Numbered from the stretch's first letter, positions 1 through 9,425 are shown. The stretch: 64,000 nucleotides of DNA from Paranoxybacillus sp035645275 (GCA_035645275.1 DASQMX010000026.1:895719-959718); one strand, 5' to 3'. The notes: generated by a model not told the origin, from the sequence alone. Made by a program: numbers and translations.

Positions 1-106
1 TGAAAATTTCTTAATTCATATTCTGTCATTATTTTGCTGATTACATGTTTCATTTTTAGTAAAATAATGCTATAACTTTTTGTAGTGTCAAAAAACATCT
101 ATTTTT

Positions 107-121
107 TATTTTTTGAAATAT
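107..121. promoter_or_regulatory. possible CodY box upstream of brnQ
   Basis: The 222 bases before brnQ are very AT-rich and hold no gene. The 15-mer here matches about 11 of 15 positions of the CodY consensus AATTTTCWGAAAATT. CodY control of branched-chain amino acid carriers is known in Bacillus, so the site is plausible, but chance matches are common in DNA this AT-rich. Confidence 0.25.
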
Positions 122-222
122 TTTAAAATTAGAACTTTTGTAAAATACAACAACATTCTTATTGATTTATGGTAGTATTTATAACGTTCTAGAAAACATA
201 TAAGGAGGACTTTTCTATCGTT

Positions 223-1572
223 ATGGAAACAAAGCTTTCAACCAAAGAGCAGTTCGCTATAGGTTTAATGCTTTTCGCCCTTTTCTTTGGAGCAGGAAAT
301 ATGATTTTCCCGCCTGCGCTAGGACAAGCAGCAGGAGAAAACGTTTGGGTTGCAGTTGGCGGCTTTTTAATCACAGGCGTCGGTTTGCCGCTTCTTGCTG
401 TAAGCGCTATCGCTCGCACCGGCAGCGATTTGCAAGCGCTTGCAAATCGCGCGCATCCATTATTTGGAATAATTTTTACGATTGTCATGTATTTAGCGAT
501 CGGACCGCTTTTTGCCATCCCGCGTACAGGAACGGTTTCTTATGAAATAGGAATCATGCCTTTTCTTTCTGAAGAGTTAAAAACAGCAAACGTTTCATTA
601 GCGATTTATACAATTTTATACTTTGCATTAACTCTTTGGCTATCCATTAATCCATCAAAACTGGTGGATAGAATTGGAAAGGTACTAACACCGTTATTAC
701 TTGCCGGATTGTTTGTATTAATTATAAAAAGTATTGTTACTCCAATGGGAGAATTTCAAGCACCGACTGATGCATATGCACAATCACCATTTTTTAAAGG
801 ATTTATTGATGGATACTTAACAATGGACACCATTGCAGCATTAGTGTTTGGAATTATCGTTATCAATTCTATTAAAGATAAAGGAGTTTCTAACAATAAA
901 GCCATTTCCCACATTTGTATTAAAGCAGGAATTATCGCTGTAGCAGGGCTTGCGTTCATTTATGTGTCGCTTGCCTATATGGGGGCCTCGAGTCCAGAAG
1001 CTATCGGCTACAAAGATAATGGCGGAGCAATTGTAACTGCCGCTGCTTATCATTTATTCGGCACTGCCGGAAACGTTATTTTAGGTACTATTGTTACATT
1101 AGCGTGCTTAACAACATCCGTAGGGCTCTTGTCTTCTTGCGCCAGCTATTTTGCAAAATTAACTCCAAGCATCAGCTACAAAACATATGCCATTATCATG
1201 AGCGTGTTTAGCACAGCTATTGCTAACGTAGGTTTAACGAATTTAATTAAATTTTCCATTCCTGTATTAATTGTTATTTACCCGTTAGCGATTGTGCTAG
1301 TTGCTTTATCATTTTTGCATGAAAAATTTAATGGGCGGAGCGAAGTGTATAGCGGAGCGCTTTTAGCAACTGGTGTTGTTAGTATCTTCGATGGATTAAA
1401 TAATGCCGGAATCGATGTAAACGCTATCTTGACTATTTTCAGAAAATTTTTACCTTTCTTTTCACATGGAATCGGTTGGCTCGTTCCAGCCATTATCGGT
1501 GCTATTGCTGGATGGATTGTTTCTAAAGTAAGAAACTCAAACAGCGAAACCGCAATGAATAAAGTATCGTAA
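223..1572 (+). CDS. brnQ: branched-chain amino acid transport system II carrier protein
   Basis: A 449-residue, very hydrophobic protein with about twelve membrane segments, of the LIVCS family. It takes up leucine, isoleucine and valine with a cation across the cytoplasmic membrane. The family signature LFFGAGNMIFPP lies near residues 19-30, as in BrnQ/BraB. The start is an ATG behind AGGAGG (about 202-207). It is followed by a terminator hairpin shared with the convergent ezrA. The same braB-ezrA order occurs in B. subtilis, which supports orthology to BraB. Whether sodium or protons drive it cannot be read from the sequence. Confidence 0.92.
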   Translation: METKLSTKEQFAIGLMLFALFFGAGNMIFPPALGQAAGENVWVAVGGFLITGVGLPLLAVSAIARTGSDLQALANRAHPLFGIIFTIVMYLAIGPLFAIPRTGTVSYEIGIMPFLSEELKTANVSLAIYTILYFALTLWLSINPSKLVDRIGKVLTPLLLAGLFVLIIKSIVTPMGEFQAPTDAYAQSPFFKGFIDGYLTMDTIAALVFGIIVINSIKDKGVSNNKAISHICIKAGIIAVAGLAFIYVSLAYMGASSPEAIGYKDNGGAIVTAAAYHLFGTAGNVILGTIVTLACLTTSVGLLSSCASYFAKLTPSISYKTYAIIMSVFSTAIANVGLTNLIKFSIPVLIVIYPLAIVLVALSFLHEKFNGRSEVYSGALLATGVVSIFDGLNNAGIDVNAILTIFRKFLPFFSHGIGWLVPAIIGAIAGWIVSKVRNSNSETAMNKVS

Positions 1573-1582
1573 GCAATAAAAA

Positions 1583-1622
1583 GAGGAGGCTGACTCAAAA
1601 GTAAAGTGTCAGCCTCCTTTTA
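1583..1622. terminator. bidirectional terminator between brnQ and ezrA, short form of repeat family A
   Basis: Stem GGAGGCTGAC (1585-1594) pairs with GTCAGCCTCC (1608-1617), with a T-run on the plus strand and an A-run before it, so it can end both convergent genes. It overlaps the ezrA stop codon. The arms match those of the longer foldback repeats elsewhere in the window. Confidence 0.8.
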
Positions 1623-3323
1623 TTCTTCCCTCTTCTTCTCCTGTTGCATAAGCTGTTGTATCCGCTGAAAAGCGCCAGGTTCGACTTTTTCAATGGTAGC
1701 AACCGCTTGTTCAAGAGCGAGTTCATATTCAAAGCTTCTAAACAATAATTCTGCTTCCTCTAATCCCTCGCCAACGGAACGATAGCGGCTCCGGTAGCGA
1801 TTTCCGTACTGAATAACTTTTTCCACCAGTTCAGCCTGTTCCAGCATTTCTACTGTAAAATCATACACTCGTTGCACTAAAACCGTTGCCTCGTCCAATG
1901 TTTGATTGACTGCTTCCATGTTCAGCGGTTTTTCCTCAAGGCGCATCGCCACTCTCATCAAGCAGTCTTTCGCTTCATCTAATTGCAGTTTATATGCTTC
2001 TGGCAGTCCAGGTAAGCGGCTTTTTTTCACTAATCTCATCGCTTCTGACAACTTTTTCTTCATTTCGTTCAGTTTTTCTCTTGCAGCTAATTCATCTTTG
2101 CGCAGCATTTGAAGCATTTCGCGAAATTGTAAATGCTGTTCCTTGACTGCTTCTACTTGTGCATCCAATTCCTCGAGTTCCTCTTTAATAAGCGAATAAG
2201 CGAACTGCTCTTCCTCCGCTTTGGCACGAACAAGTGCAAAACGCTTCAGCAATTGGCTAATTTGTTTTTCAAGCTGACGGTACCTTTCTATCTCTTGGTG
2301 AGAAAGGTGATAACTTTGCTGCACAAATAACGTTTCTTCTTTTGTTTCTTTTGTTTCATCACTCAAACTGTAAAGCTTTTCTTCAATATTGTTCATTTCT
2401 TCCTTTACATATTGATACGCTTGCACTTCTTTTTCTAACAAATCGTACAACGTTTCGATATCTTCTTTTACTTCAAGAATTCCGCTTTTTGCCCCTTCTA
2501 CTTCCAATTCAGCAATCATTTCCATATATTGCGCGACTTTTTGCCGCTTTGACTCAATTTCTTTCTCTACTTGAATATGTTCAAGAATATAACCTTGCTC
2601 AAGCATTTCTTGATATCCTTCTAAAATTTCTACAAATTGAGCTGGAATGACAGTTTGACATTCTGCTAATAATTCCGGAATATCTTCGAGCATTTGCGAC
2701 AGTGCGTTTAATTCATTTCTTAAAGACAGGACAACTTCTCTTGCATCCAAGTAATCCCCAGATTTCGTCAGTTCTTCAAACGATTGAAACTTTCCTTTCA
2801 TCTCTTCCACTTTTTGTTCCAGTTTTTGCCCAGCTTGACCAAATGTGTGACGATGAGCTAAAAGCGTCTTTTTTACATTTCGATATATCTCTTTTAACTC
2901 TTCGATTTCGGTGCGATTTTTTTCCTCGCTTCCAACCAGCTCCTGCAACTCTTGGAGAATGATTTGAATCTCTTCTTCCGCTTTACGCAGCATTTGCTCT
3001 ACTTGGCGCATCATTTCTTTTACTTGTTTGTAACGATGTTTATCTAAAGCTTCTTCAATATCAAACAATTTTTCTTCAATGTCTGGCAGTTGAGAACCAA
3101 CAATTTCATCCCAGCTATTTCGCCACCGTTCAAACAATTCTTCCGTTTGTCCAGTCATATTTAATTGCTTTACTTTTGAAAGTTCATCAGTAACCGGTCG
3201 GTTCATAATCGCCATTTTCCATGACTCTAAACGTTCAATTTCTTGGTACAGCTTTTTACGGTACATATAAATATATATCATTACTCCTGTAATAAGGAGC
3301 AAAATGAACATTGCAAATTCCAT
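1620..3323 (-). CDS. ezrA: septation ring formation regulator EzrA
   Basis: 567 residues, the usual EzrA length. One N-terminal membrane helix (about 4-20) anchors it, and the rest is long cytoplasmic coiled coil rich in Glu, Lys, Gln and Leu (spectrin-like repeats). The conserved C-terminal patch is visible around residues 510-545 (YGNRYRSRYRSV then LLFRSFEYELAL). EzrA binds FtsZ and limits Z-ring assembly to midcell; it also links division to cell-wall synthesis. The ATG start follows GAGGGGGCTCATT. Its place between brnQ and hisJ is as in B. subtilis. Confidence 0.95.
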   Translation of the reverse strand: MEFAMFILLLITGVMIYIYMYRKKLYQEIERLESWKMAIMNRPVTDELSKVKQLNMTGQTEELFERWRNSWDEIVGSQLPDIEEKLFDIEEALDKHRYKQVKEMMRQVEQMLRKAEEEIQIILQELQELVGSEEKNRTEIEELKEIYRNVKKTLLAHRHTFGQAGQKLEQKVEEMKGKFQSFEELTKSGDYLDAREVVLSLRNELNALSQMLEDIPELLAECQTVIPAQFVEILEGYQEMLEQGYILEHIQVEKEIESKRQKVAQYMEMIAELEVEGAKSGILEVKEDIETLYDLLEKEVQAYQYVKEEMNNIEEKLYSLSDETKETKEETLFVQQSYHLSHQEIERYRQLEKQISQLLKRFALVRAKAEEEQFAYSLIKEELEELDAQVEAVKEQHLQFREMLQMLRKDELAAREKLNEMKKKLSEAMRLVKKSRLPGLPEAYKLQLDEAKDCLMRVAMRLEEKPLNMEAVNQTLDEATVLVQRVYDFTVEMLEQAELVEKVIQYGNRYRSRYRSVGEGLEEAELLFRSFEYELALEQAVATIEKVEPGAFQRIQQLMQQEKKREE

Positions 3324-3530
3324 AATGAGCCCCCTCGTACCCCAATTAGTGAATAAATGAAGATGGTTGCTTTAGAAGGCAAAAAACCAAACAGATTAAT
3401 GTTTTTTCAATGTTTTTATGATACCATGTTAACGACGTTTTTTGAGCAAAATTTTTAATTTTTTTTACAGAAATCTGCAATTTTTTATCTAAAATCGAAA
3501 ATAAGATGAAGCGTTAAGGAGGAATTTAGT

Positions 3531-4334
3531 TTGAAAGACGGACATATTCATACCCCTTTTTGTCCTCATGGAAGCAAAGATTCATTTGAACAATACATTG
3601 AGAGAGCCATTGAGCTAGGTTATACAGAAATTTCTTTTACCGAACATGCGCCGCTGCCGCTAACATTTACCGATCCTACTCCTAACCAAGACAGCGCGAT
3701 GAAAATGAGCGATTTAGACAACTATTTATTTACTGTAAATGAACTAAAAAAACAATATGCAAACGATATTACCATTAATGTTGGACTAGAAATTGATTTT
3801 ATTATCGGATATGAAGACGAAACCGCCCGCATGTTGGAAGAAATAGGTTCTCATTTAGATGACAGCATTTTATCGGTCCATTTTTTAAACTACAATAATG
3901 AATATTTTTGTTTAGATTACAGCTCGGAAATGTTTGCAAAAATCGTTCATACATTCGGCTCTGTCACCTCTGTATATGAAACATATTACAATACTTTGCT
4001 GCGCGCCGTAACGGCTAATCTTGGACGACACAAGCCAAAACGAATCGGCCATATTACACTCATTCATAAATTTCAAAAAAAATTTCCTTGTCTTAAGCCA
4101 ATGAATGACCACATTATTCATATTCTTAACGAAATGAAAAAGCACGATTTAGAAATCGACTATAACGGAGCAGGAGTCAATAAACCTCTTTGTCAGGAGC
4201 CTTATCCACCGAACTGGGTAATTAAAGAAGCGATAGAGCGCAACATTCGCATTGTTTACGGTTCTGATGCTCATTGCGCCAAGGATTTACATCAAGGAAT
4301 GGATATGATGATGAAAGAAGCGCTTTCTATTTGA
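3531..4334 (+). CDS. hisJ: histidinol-phosphatase HisJ (PHP family)
   Basis: 267 residues. It removes phosphate from L-histidinol phosphate in histidine synthesis. PHP-family metal ligands are visible: DGHIHTPFCPHG at 3-14, FTEHAP near 36-41, and SDAHCAKDLHQG near 245-256. The start is TTG at 3531 behind TTAAGGAGG at good spacing; there is no nearby ATG that keeps the metal motif. It stands alone, away from any his operon, as ytvP/hisJ does in B. subtilis. Confidence 0.92.
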   Translation: MKDGHIHTPFCPHGSKDSFEQYIERAIELGYTEISFTEHAPLPLTFTDPTPNQDSAMKMSDLDNYLFTVNELKKQYANDITINVGLEIDFIIGYEDETARMLEEIGSHLDDSILSVHFLNYNNEYFCLDYSSEMFAKIVHTFGSVTSVYETYYNTLLRAVTANLGRHKPKRIGHITLIHKFQKKFPCLKPMNDHIIHILNEMKKHDLEIDYNGAGVNKPLCQEPYPPNWVIKEAIERNIRIVYGSDAHCAKDLHQGMDMMMKEALSI

Positions 4335-4414
4335 CATCGCTCGTTAATCCTCATAAAATAAGCGATAATTCCACTCAGTTTTCTATTAAATAAAATGAAC
4401 GGGAGGAGACATCG

Positions 4415-4897
4415 TTGTTTCACGCTGTGCAATATAATGGTACAAGAGAAGAAAATTATGAATTAGTGATTAAACAGCTGAAAGCACTGATTGAAGGGGA
4501 AACGAATTTCATCGCTAACTTGGCGAACGCTGCAGCATTATTAAATCAATTTCTTGACAATATTAATTGGGTCGGGTTCTACATAACTGATGGCAATGAA
4601 CTTATATTAGGTCCGTTTCAAGGGCTGCCGGCATGCGTCAGAATTCCGTTTGGCAAAGGAGTATGCGGAACAGCGGCAAAGAATAAAAAAACAGAAATCG
4701 TTCCGGACGTGCATCTTTTCCCGGGCCATATTGCTTGTGACGCAGCTTCTCAATCAGAAATCGTTGTACCAATGATAAAAAATGGAAATGTGATCGGTGT
4801 ATTAGATATCGATAGTCCGATCAAAAACCGTTTTGATGAAATCGACCAAAAGTATTTAGAAAAATTTGTAGAAACGCTTGTAGCCTCAATTGACTAA
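4415..4897 (+). CDS. free methionine-R-sulfoxide reductase, GAF domain (YtsP)
   Basis: 160 residues forming a single GAF domain. The three cysteines typical of fRMsr enzymes are present at 74 (LPACVRI), 84 (GKGVCGTAA) and 108 (HIACDAAS), with the same 10 and 24 spacing as in characterised members. That argues for reduction of free Met-R-sulfoxide and against a purely sensory GAF domain. TTG start behind GGGAGGAG. It matches B. subtilis YtsP in position, next to the diguanylate cyclase gene with which it converges. Confidence 0.88.
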   Translation: MFHAVQYNGTREENYELVIKQLKALIEGETNFIANLANAAALLNQFLDNINWVGFYITDGNELILGPFQGLPACVRIPFGKGVCGTAAKNKKTEIVPDVHLFPGHIACDAASQSEIVVPMIKNGNVIGVLDIDSPIKNRFDEIDQKYLEKFVETLVASID

Positions 4898-4906
4898 CCG
4901 CTCGAT

Positions 4907-4944
4907 AAGAAAAGGAATCCTTCAAGAAAAGGATTCCTTTTCTT
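4907..4944. terminator. bidirectional terminator between ytsP and dgcP
   Basis: A perfect 16-bp stem (AAGAAAAGGAATCCTT with its complement) and a 6-nt loop. A-rich and T-rich flanks let it work for both converging genes; it touches the dgcP stop codon. Confidence 0.88.
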
Positions 4945-6823
4945 ACACTTTATATTGATGTTGATAATCTTTAACAACTACACAGTTTTTCCCTGTTTTC
5001 TTCGCAGCATATAACGCTTCATCCGCACGTTTAAATAATTCTCTCATAGAATCTTTCCGATTTTTCTTCCAATAAGAAACACCGCATGAAATAGTAACTT
5101 GCGGATTCGTTTGTTTGCGAACTTTTTCAACAAGACGATTGGCAACTGAAATCCCGACAGTAAGAGATGCACGCGGAAGATAGACAGCTAATTCTTCACC
5201 GCCCCAGCGAGCCCCTATATCGCTCTCGCGAATATTGGCTTTAATGACGTTTGCCACTTGAATAAGAACTTCATCACCTACTTGATGTCCATATGTATCA
5301 TTAATCGTTTTAAAGTTATCAATATCAATCAAAATAAAGGAGCCATAACTATCCTGCTGCATCGAACGAGTAATTTGTTCGTCTAGATAGTGACGAGCAT
5401 ATAAGTTGGTGAGACGGTCGGTTACAACAAGACGTTCTAACTCTTCACGCAACATCGCATTCGTAAACACTAACGTTGAATGATGGATTAACGATTGAAG
5501 GAGTTTATACATTTCAAAAGTAAAATAATATGGCTCCCGGTGCAGCACGATGGCAATTCCTTTCAACACGCTGCTCTGTACCATTGGAACGGCCATTAAT
5601 GAACGAAATGCCGGAACGAATGACGGAGAATTAATTTTTACATTGCCCAAAAATACAATTTCTCTCTCGTTTTTAATTCGCTTTACAGCAAAATCGATAT
5701 AGTTCTTCGATTCAGATGAATGGAAAAAAGGAGTGCTTCCTGGCAATACTCTTTTTCGCTGCTCATCAAACAGTAAAAAACCAACTTCCTCGGCTCCAAA
5801 AGATCGTTTAATTTGCTCCACCATAAATTCTATTGCCTCTTGAAAGCGTAAGTTCGTATTTAACCGATGCATCGTTTCATTAATGAGCTGTAAATCCGCA
5901 ATTAAACGCTTTGACTGTTCATATAATTTGGCATTTTCAAGAGCACTTCCAGCCGTATTAGCTAGTAAAGCAATAAAATTAATTTCATTTTTTGGAAACA
6001 TTTTTATATGAGGGGCAATGATTTCAAGCACTCCGTAAACTCCTTGTACTCCTTTAATAGGAGCATATATAATCGAGCCTTGCGATTTAATAGAGTCTTC
6101 AATCTGAATTTGTCCAGTCACATACGCCTGCATAGCTGGCATGTTTTCCTCATCGCCTTCAAAAGCTAACAATTTAATCGGCAAGTTATCATGATTGTAA
6201 TTGTCATGGGACAAAAGTAAGTGGAAAGTAAATGATGGATATACTTCTTGTAAAGTACGTATAACTTCTTCCAATACATTGTTTATTTTCATTGAAGCAT
6301 GGATTTTGGCAGTGAGTCGATGCAAGCGTTCATATCTTTTTTCTTCACTTAAGCCGCGCGAAAGATTTTTCATTTTGTCAAAAAGCAAGATACAATCTTC
6401 TCTGATTTTTAAAAGGAACTTTTCGCTGAAACGCTCATTTTCATTGTGGATGAGTTGCAGCACCCCTAACAATTCATCCGATGTCCGAAGTAATAGTTCA
6501 ACTGTTATACCTGACGGACTTTCTCTAATGTTGAGAGGAAGTTCTGCGCCATTTTCCGACTTGAAAACATCATAAGAAATGGTGGAGTTTATTAAATGTT
6601 CTCTCTCCGCAGTGGTTACTTCGAGGAAAAAAACATTTTTTAAAGGATCAAACATAAAAAAAGAAACTTCTTTTACCATAAGTTCCTGTTTTATAAGAAG
6701 CAGCAAATTCAGTATTACTTGTGAAAATTCCTCATAATCGTTATACGTAAGGAACCAATCAAAAAATTTTTCCTTAAAGGTTTGATACAATTTTCCTTCG
6801 CGAACTCCCATGTTCCGATTCAC
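4943..6823 (-). CDS. dgcP: diguanylate cyclase with GAF domains (DgcP-like)
   Basis: 626 residues. N-terminal part with GAF-like sensory modules (roughly 20-160, 165-305 and 320-450), then a GGDEF domain (about 455-620). The active loop reads GGEEL, a functional variant of GGDEF. RESD lies five residues upstream of it, the RxxD allosteric I-site, so product inhibition by c-di-GMP is likely. No EAL or HD-GYP domain and no clear membrane helix, so it should be cytosolic. Position beside ytsP and divergent from rpsD matches B. subtilis ytrP (dgcP). The first possible start is GTG at 6823; ATG at 6811 is an alternative. Confidence 0.88.
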   Translation of the reverse strand: MNRNMGVREGKLYQTFKEKFFDWFLTYNDYEEFSQVILNLLLLIKQELMVKEVSFFMFDPLKNVFFLEVTTAEREHLINSTISYDVFKSENGAELPLNIRESPSGITVELLLRTSDELLGVLQLIHNENERFSEKFLLKIREDCILLFDKMKNLSRGLSEEKRYERLHRLTAKIHASMKINNVLEEVIRTLQEVYPSFTFHLLLSHDNYNHDNLPIKLLAFEGDEENMPAMQAYVTGQIQIEDSIKSQGSIIYAPIKGVQGVYGVLEIIAPHIKMFPKNEINFIALLANTAGSALENAKLYEQSKRLIADLQLINETMHRLNTNLRFQEAIEFMVEQIKRSFGAEEVGFLLFDEQRKRVLPGSTPFFHSSESKNYIDFAVKRIKNEREIVFLGNVKINSPSFVPAFRSLMAVPMVQSSVLKGIAIVLHREPYYFTFEMYKLLQSLIHHSTLVFTNAMLREELERLVVTDRLTNLYARHYLDEQITRSMQQDSYGSFILIDIDNFKTINDTYGHQVGDEVLIQVANVIKANIRESDIGARWGGEELAVYLPRASLTVGISVANRLVEKVRKQTNPQVTISCGVSYWKKNRKDSMRELFKRADEALYAAKKTGKNCVVVKDYQHQYKV

Positions 6824-6974
6824 CCACGCTCATCTTTTACTTCTTTACCCCTAATATCAACCACAGTAAATTATCACTTTATCCAATATTTAGAAAACAA
6901 AATTTTTTCAAATTATCTTTTTAATTATATCATACAAACGATAGTGAATAAAAAAGTTTTTTAAAGATAAAATA

Positions 6975-7003
6975 TTGACTTTAAATAGGAAAAATCATAT
7001 AAT
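6975..7003 (+). promoter_or_regulatory. SigA promoter of rpsD
   Basis: TTGACT (6975-6980), a 17-nt spacer and TATAAT (6998-7003): near-consensus. Transcription would start near 7010 and give a leader of about 180 nt before the S4 gene. Confidence 0.85.
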
Positions 7004-7009
7004 AGCCTT

Positions 7010-7190
7010 TGTGTAAAATATAGCAGCCTATGTGATCACATTTATGGGTTCATTTTGTTCCTCTTGATAAAGAGGTGTATCGTGTAACTCTTAGCTGCTA
7101 GAGCGAGGATACATGAAAACAAAATGACCATAATTGTTGATGCACGTCTGCTTTTATTTTACCCAAAATAAAAGCAAAAAGGAGGAGCAT
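7010..7190 (+). promoter_or_regulatory. rpsD mRNA leader, probable S4 autoregulatory RNA
   Basis: About 180 nt of untranslated leader with several possible stems, including a hairpin GCTTTTATTTT/AAAATAAAAGC (7150-7175) directly before the GGAGGAG ribosome site. S4 is known to repress its own gene through leader RNA in B. subtilis. That this leader does the same is inferred from position, length and structure. Confidence 0.6.
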
Positions 7191-7192
7191 TT

Positions 7193-7795
7193 ATGGCTCG
7201 TTACACAGGTCCAATGTGGAAACTTTCCCGCCGTCTTGGTATCTCATTAAGCGGCACAGGTAAAGAGTTACAAAAACGTCCTTACCCACCAGGTCAGCAT
7301 GGTCCAGGTCAACGCAAAAAACTTTCTGAATACGGTTTACAATTACAAGAAAAACAAAAGCTTCGCCATATGTACGGTGTAAACGAACGTCAATTCCGCA
7401 AAACGTTCGATGAAGCTGGCAAAATGCCTGGTAAACACGGCGAAAACTTCATGATTCTTCTTGAGTCTCGCTTAGACAATCTTGTTTACCGTTTAGGTTT
7501 TGCACGCACTCGCCGTCAAGCTCGTCAATTAGTAAACCATGGTCACATTTTAGTTGATGGCAATCGCGTTGATATCCCATCTTATCGCGTAAAACCTGGC
7601 CAAACAATTTCTGTTCGTGAAAAATCTCGTAACCTTCAAGTGATTAAAGAAGCGCTTGAAGCAAACAACTTTGTACCTGACTACTTAACACTTGATGCTG
7701 ACAAATTAGAAGGTACTTACACTCGTTTACCTGAACGTTCTGAGTTACCAGCTGAAATTAACGAGGCATTAATCGTTGAGTTCTACTCTCGTTAA
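7193..7795 (+). CDS. rpsD: 30S ribosomal protein S4
   Basis: 200 residues, full length. MARYTGPMWKLSRRLG opens a classic S4 N-terminus, and the S4 RNA-binding domain covers about 92-155 (SRLDNLVYRLGFARTRRQAR). It nucleates assembly of the 30S body by binding 16S rRNA. Strong RBS AAGGAGGAG before ATG. It is monocistronic, with its own promoter, leader and terminator. Confidence 0.99.
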   Translation: MARYTGPMWKLSRRLGISLSGTGKELQKRPYPPGQHGPGQRKKLSEYGLQLQEKQKLRHMYGVNERQFRKTFDEAGKMPGKHGENFMILLESRLDNLVYRLGFARTRRQARQLVNHGHILVDGNRVDIPSYRVKPGQTISVREKSRNLQVIKEALEANNFVPDYLTLDADKLEGTYTRLPERSELPAEINEALIVEFYSR

Positions 7796-7800
7796 TCTTA

Positions 7801-7833
7801 AAAACCCTCTGGATTGCCAGAGGGTTTTATTTT
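7801..7833 (+). terminator. rpsD terminator
   Basis: AAAACCCTCTGG pairs with CCAGAGGGTTTT around a 4-nt loop, followed by T-rich sequence; six bases after the rpsD stop codon. Confidence 0.92.
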
Positions 7834-7840
7834 TTCGAAA

Positions 7841-7882
7841 AGAGGCTGCCTCAAATGGGAAGACTCTTCTGAAGCAGCCTCT
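7841..7882. repeat. repeat family A, short copy
   Basis: Inverted arms AGAGGCTGCCTCA and TGAAGCAGCCTCT around about 16 nt. It lies between the convergent 3' ends of rpsD and tyrS and probably terminates tyrS. The arms are shared with the long copies at 22085, 39330 and 50976. Confidence 0.75.
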
Positions 7883-7898
7883 ACAATTACAATAAAGA

Positions 7899-9158
7899 TT
7901 ACTTGTATTTGATTAAATGATACTTTTTCTTACCGCGGCGAATTACTGTAAATTGTCCTTCAATGCGATCTTCTTTTGTTAATACTTTATTTACATCTTG
8001 TATTCTTTCACCATTTACATAAATAGCACCATTCGTAATGTCTTCACGAGCTTGACGCTTTGATGGAGAAATTTTGCTCATGACTAATAACTCCACTAAC
8101 GCAACCTCTTCTCCTTCATATTCAAAAGAAGGAACGTCTTTAAAGCCTTGCTTAATCTCATCAGCCGTTAAATCGGCAATGCTTCCGCTAAATAGCGCTT
8201 CAGAAATTTTAATTGCCTGCTTTAATGCTTCTTCACCATGCACAAGCTTTGTTACTTCTTCTGCCAATGCTTTTTGTGCAGCACGCTTTTCCGGTGCTTC
8301 GTGCAATTCCTTTTCAAGTTGTTCAATTTCTTCTTTTGATAAGAATGTAAAGTACTTCAAGTATTTAATTACATCGCGATCGTCGGTATTAATCCAGAAT
8401 TGGTAAAACTCGTATGGCGATGTTTTTTCTTTATCTAACCAAACCGCGCCTCCCTCGGTTTTACCAAATTTCGTTCCATCCGCCTTTGTAACAAGCGGAA
8501 TCGTTAAACCAAACGCTTTCGCCTCTTCCTCTGTTTTACGAATTAATTCTAATCCTGCAGTAATATTGCCCCATTGGTCACTGCCGCCAATTTGCAATTT
8601 ACAATTTTCATTTTGATAAAGTTTTAAAAAGTCGAGCGCCTGTAAAATCATATAACTGAACTCGGTAAACGAAATCCCTGTTTCAATGCGCGATTGAACC
8701 GATTCTTTTGCCAACATGTAGTTAATACCAAAGTTTTTGCCGACATCGCGCAAGAATGCAATGACGTCAAGCGACCCAATCCAGTCATAGTTATTCGCAA
8801 TTTTCGCTGGATTGTCCTTCGCTTCAAAGTCTAAAAAGCGAGACAATTGCTCTTTAATTTTTTCACTCCATTGCTGTACTACTTCTTTTTCGTTCAATGA
8901 ACGCTCACTTTTTTTACCGCTTGGGTCACCAATAAGCCCTGTCGCTCCACCTACTAGCGCAATGGGACGATGACCTGCTAGCTGAAATCTTCTTAATGTA
9001 AGTATTGGCAATAAATGTCCAATATGCAGACTGTCTGCGGTTGGGTCAAATCCTGAATATAAAGTAATTTTTTCTTCAGATAATAGCTTTTGAAGCCCTT
9101 CTTCGTCTGTCACTTGGTTAATAAGACCACGCCACTGTAAATCTTGCAATAAATCCAT
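7899..9158 (-). CDS. tyrS: tyrosyl-tRNA synthetase
   Basis: 419 residues. Class I synthetase charging tRNA-Tyr. HIGH-type motif HIGHLLP is near residues 46-52, and the KMSKS-type motif KFGKT is near 231-235. The C-terminal S4-like RNA-binding domain covers about 350-419. The start is ATG at 9158 behind GAGGTGGAAGCG; an open frame continues upstream to 9221, but that part is the T-box terminator region and is not translated. Controlled by the T-box leader immediately upstream. Confidence 0.97.
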   Translation of the reverse strand: MDLLQDLQWRGLINQVTDEEGLQKLLSEEKITLYSGFDPTADSLHIGHLLPILTLRRFQLAGHRPIALVGGATGLIGDPSGKKSERSLNEKEVVQQWSEKIKEQLSRFLDFEAKDNPAKIANNYDWIGSLDVIAFLRDVGKNFGINYMLAKESVQSRIETGISFTEFSYMILQALDFLKLYQNENCKLQIGGSDQWGNITAGLELIRKTEEEAKAFGLTIPLVTKADGTKFGKTEGGAVWLDKEKTSPYEFYQFWINTDDRDVIKYLKYFTFLSKEEIEQLEKELHEAPEKRAAQKALAEEVTKLVHGEEALKQAIKISEALFSGSIADLTADEIKQGFKDVPSFEYEGEEVALVELLVMSKISPSKRQAREDITNGAIYVNGERIQDVNKVLTKEDRIEGQFTVIRRGKKKYHLIKYK

Positions 9159-9183
9159 CGCTTCCACCTCTTTCCCTAAAATT

Positions 9184-9425
9184 AAAAAACTCGCCCCTTC
9201 ACTGAAGGGACGAGTTAACATCGCGGTACCACCCTACTTAGAGAGCATAAAGCCCTCTCACTTCATTCCGATAACGGTATTCACCGTCTTTTGCTACTTA
9301 GAAATGCTTCCGTTCGCAAAAGAAGCTCAAGGAGGTAATTCATGTTTATCTTTGTGCTAGTTCGCACCAACCACTAGCTCTCTGAAACAGGGAGATAAAC
9401 ACTACTGTATCCTTTCATCGCCTCA
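9184..9425 (-). promoter_or_regulatory. T-box riboswitch (tRNA-Tyr specific) of tyrS
   Basis: The conserved T-box AGGGTGGTACCGCG is at 9235-9222. It is followed by the terminator stem ACTCGTCCCTTC...GGGGCGAGT (9215-9189) and a T-run. In stem I, TGTTTATCT pairs with AGATAAACA, and the next loop contains TAC at 9337-9335, the Tyr specifier codon. Uncharged tRNA-Tyr should bind and favour the antiterminator, raising tyrS expression. Confidence 0.93.
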
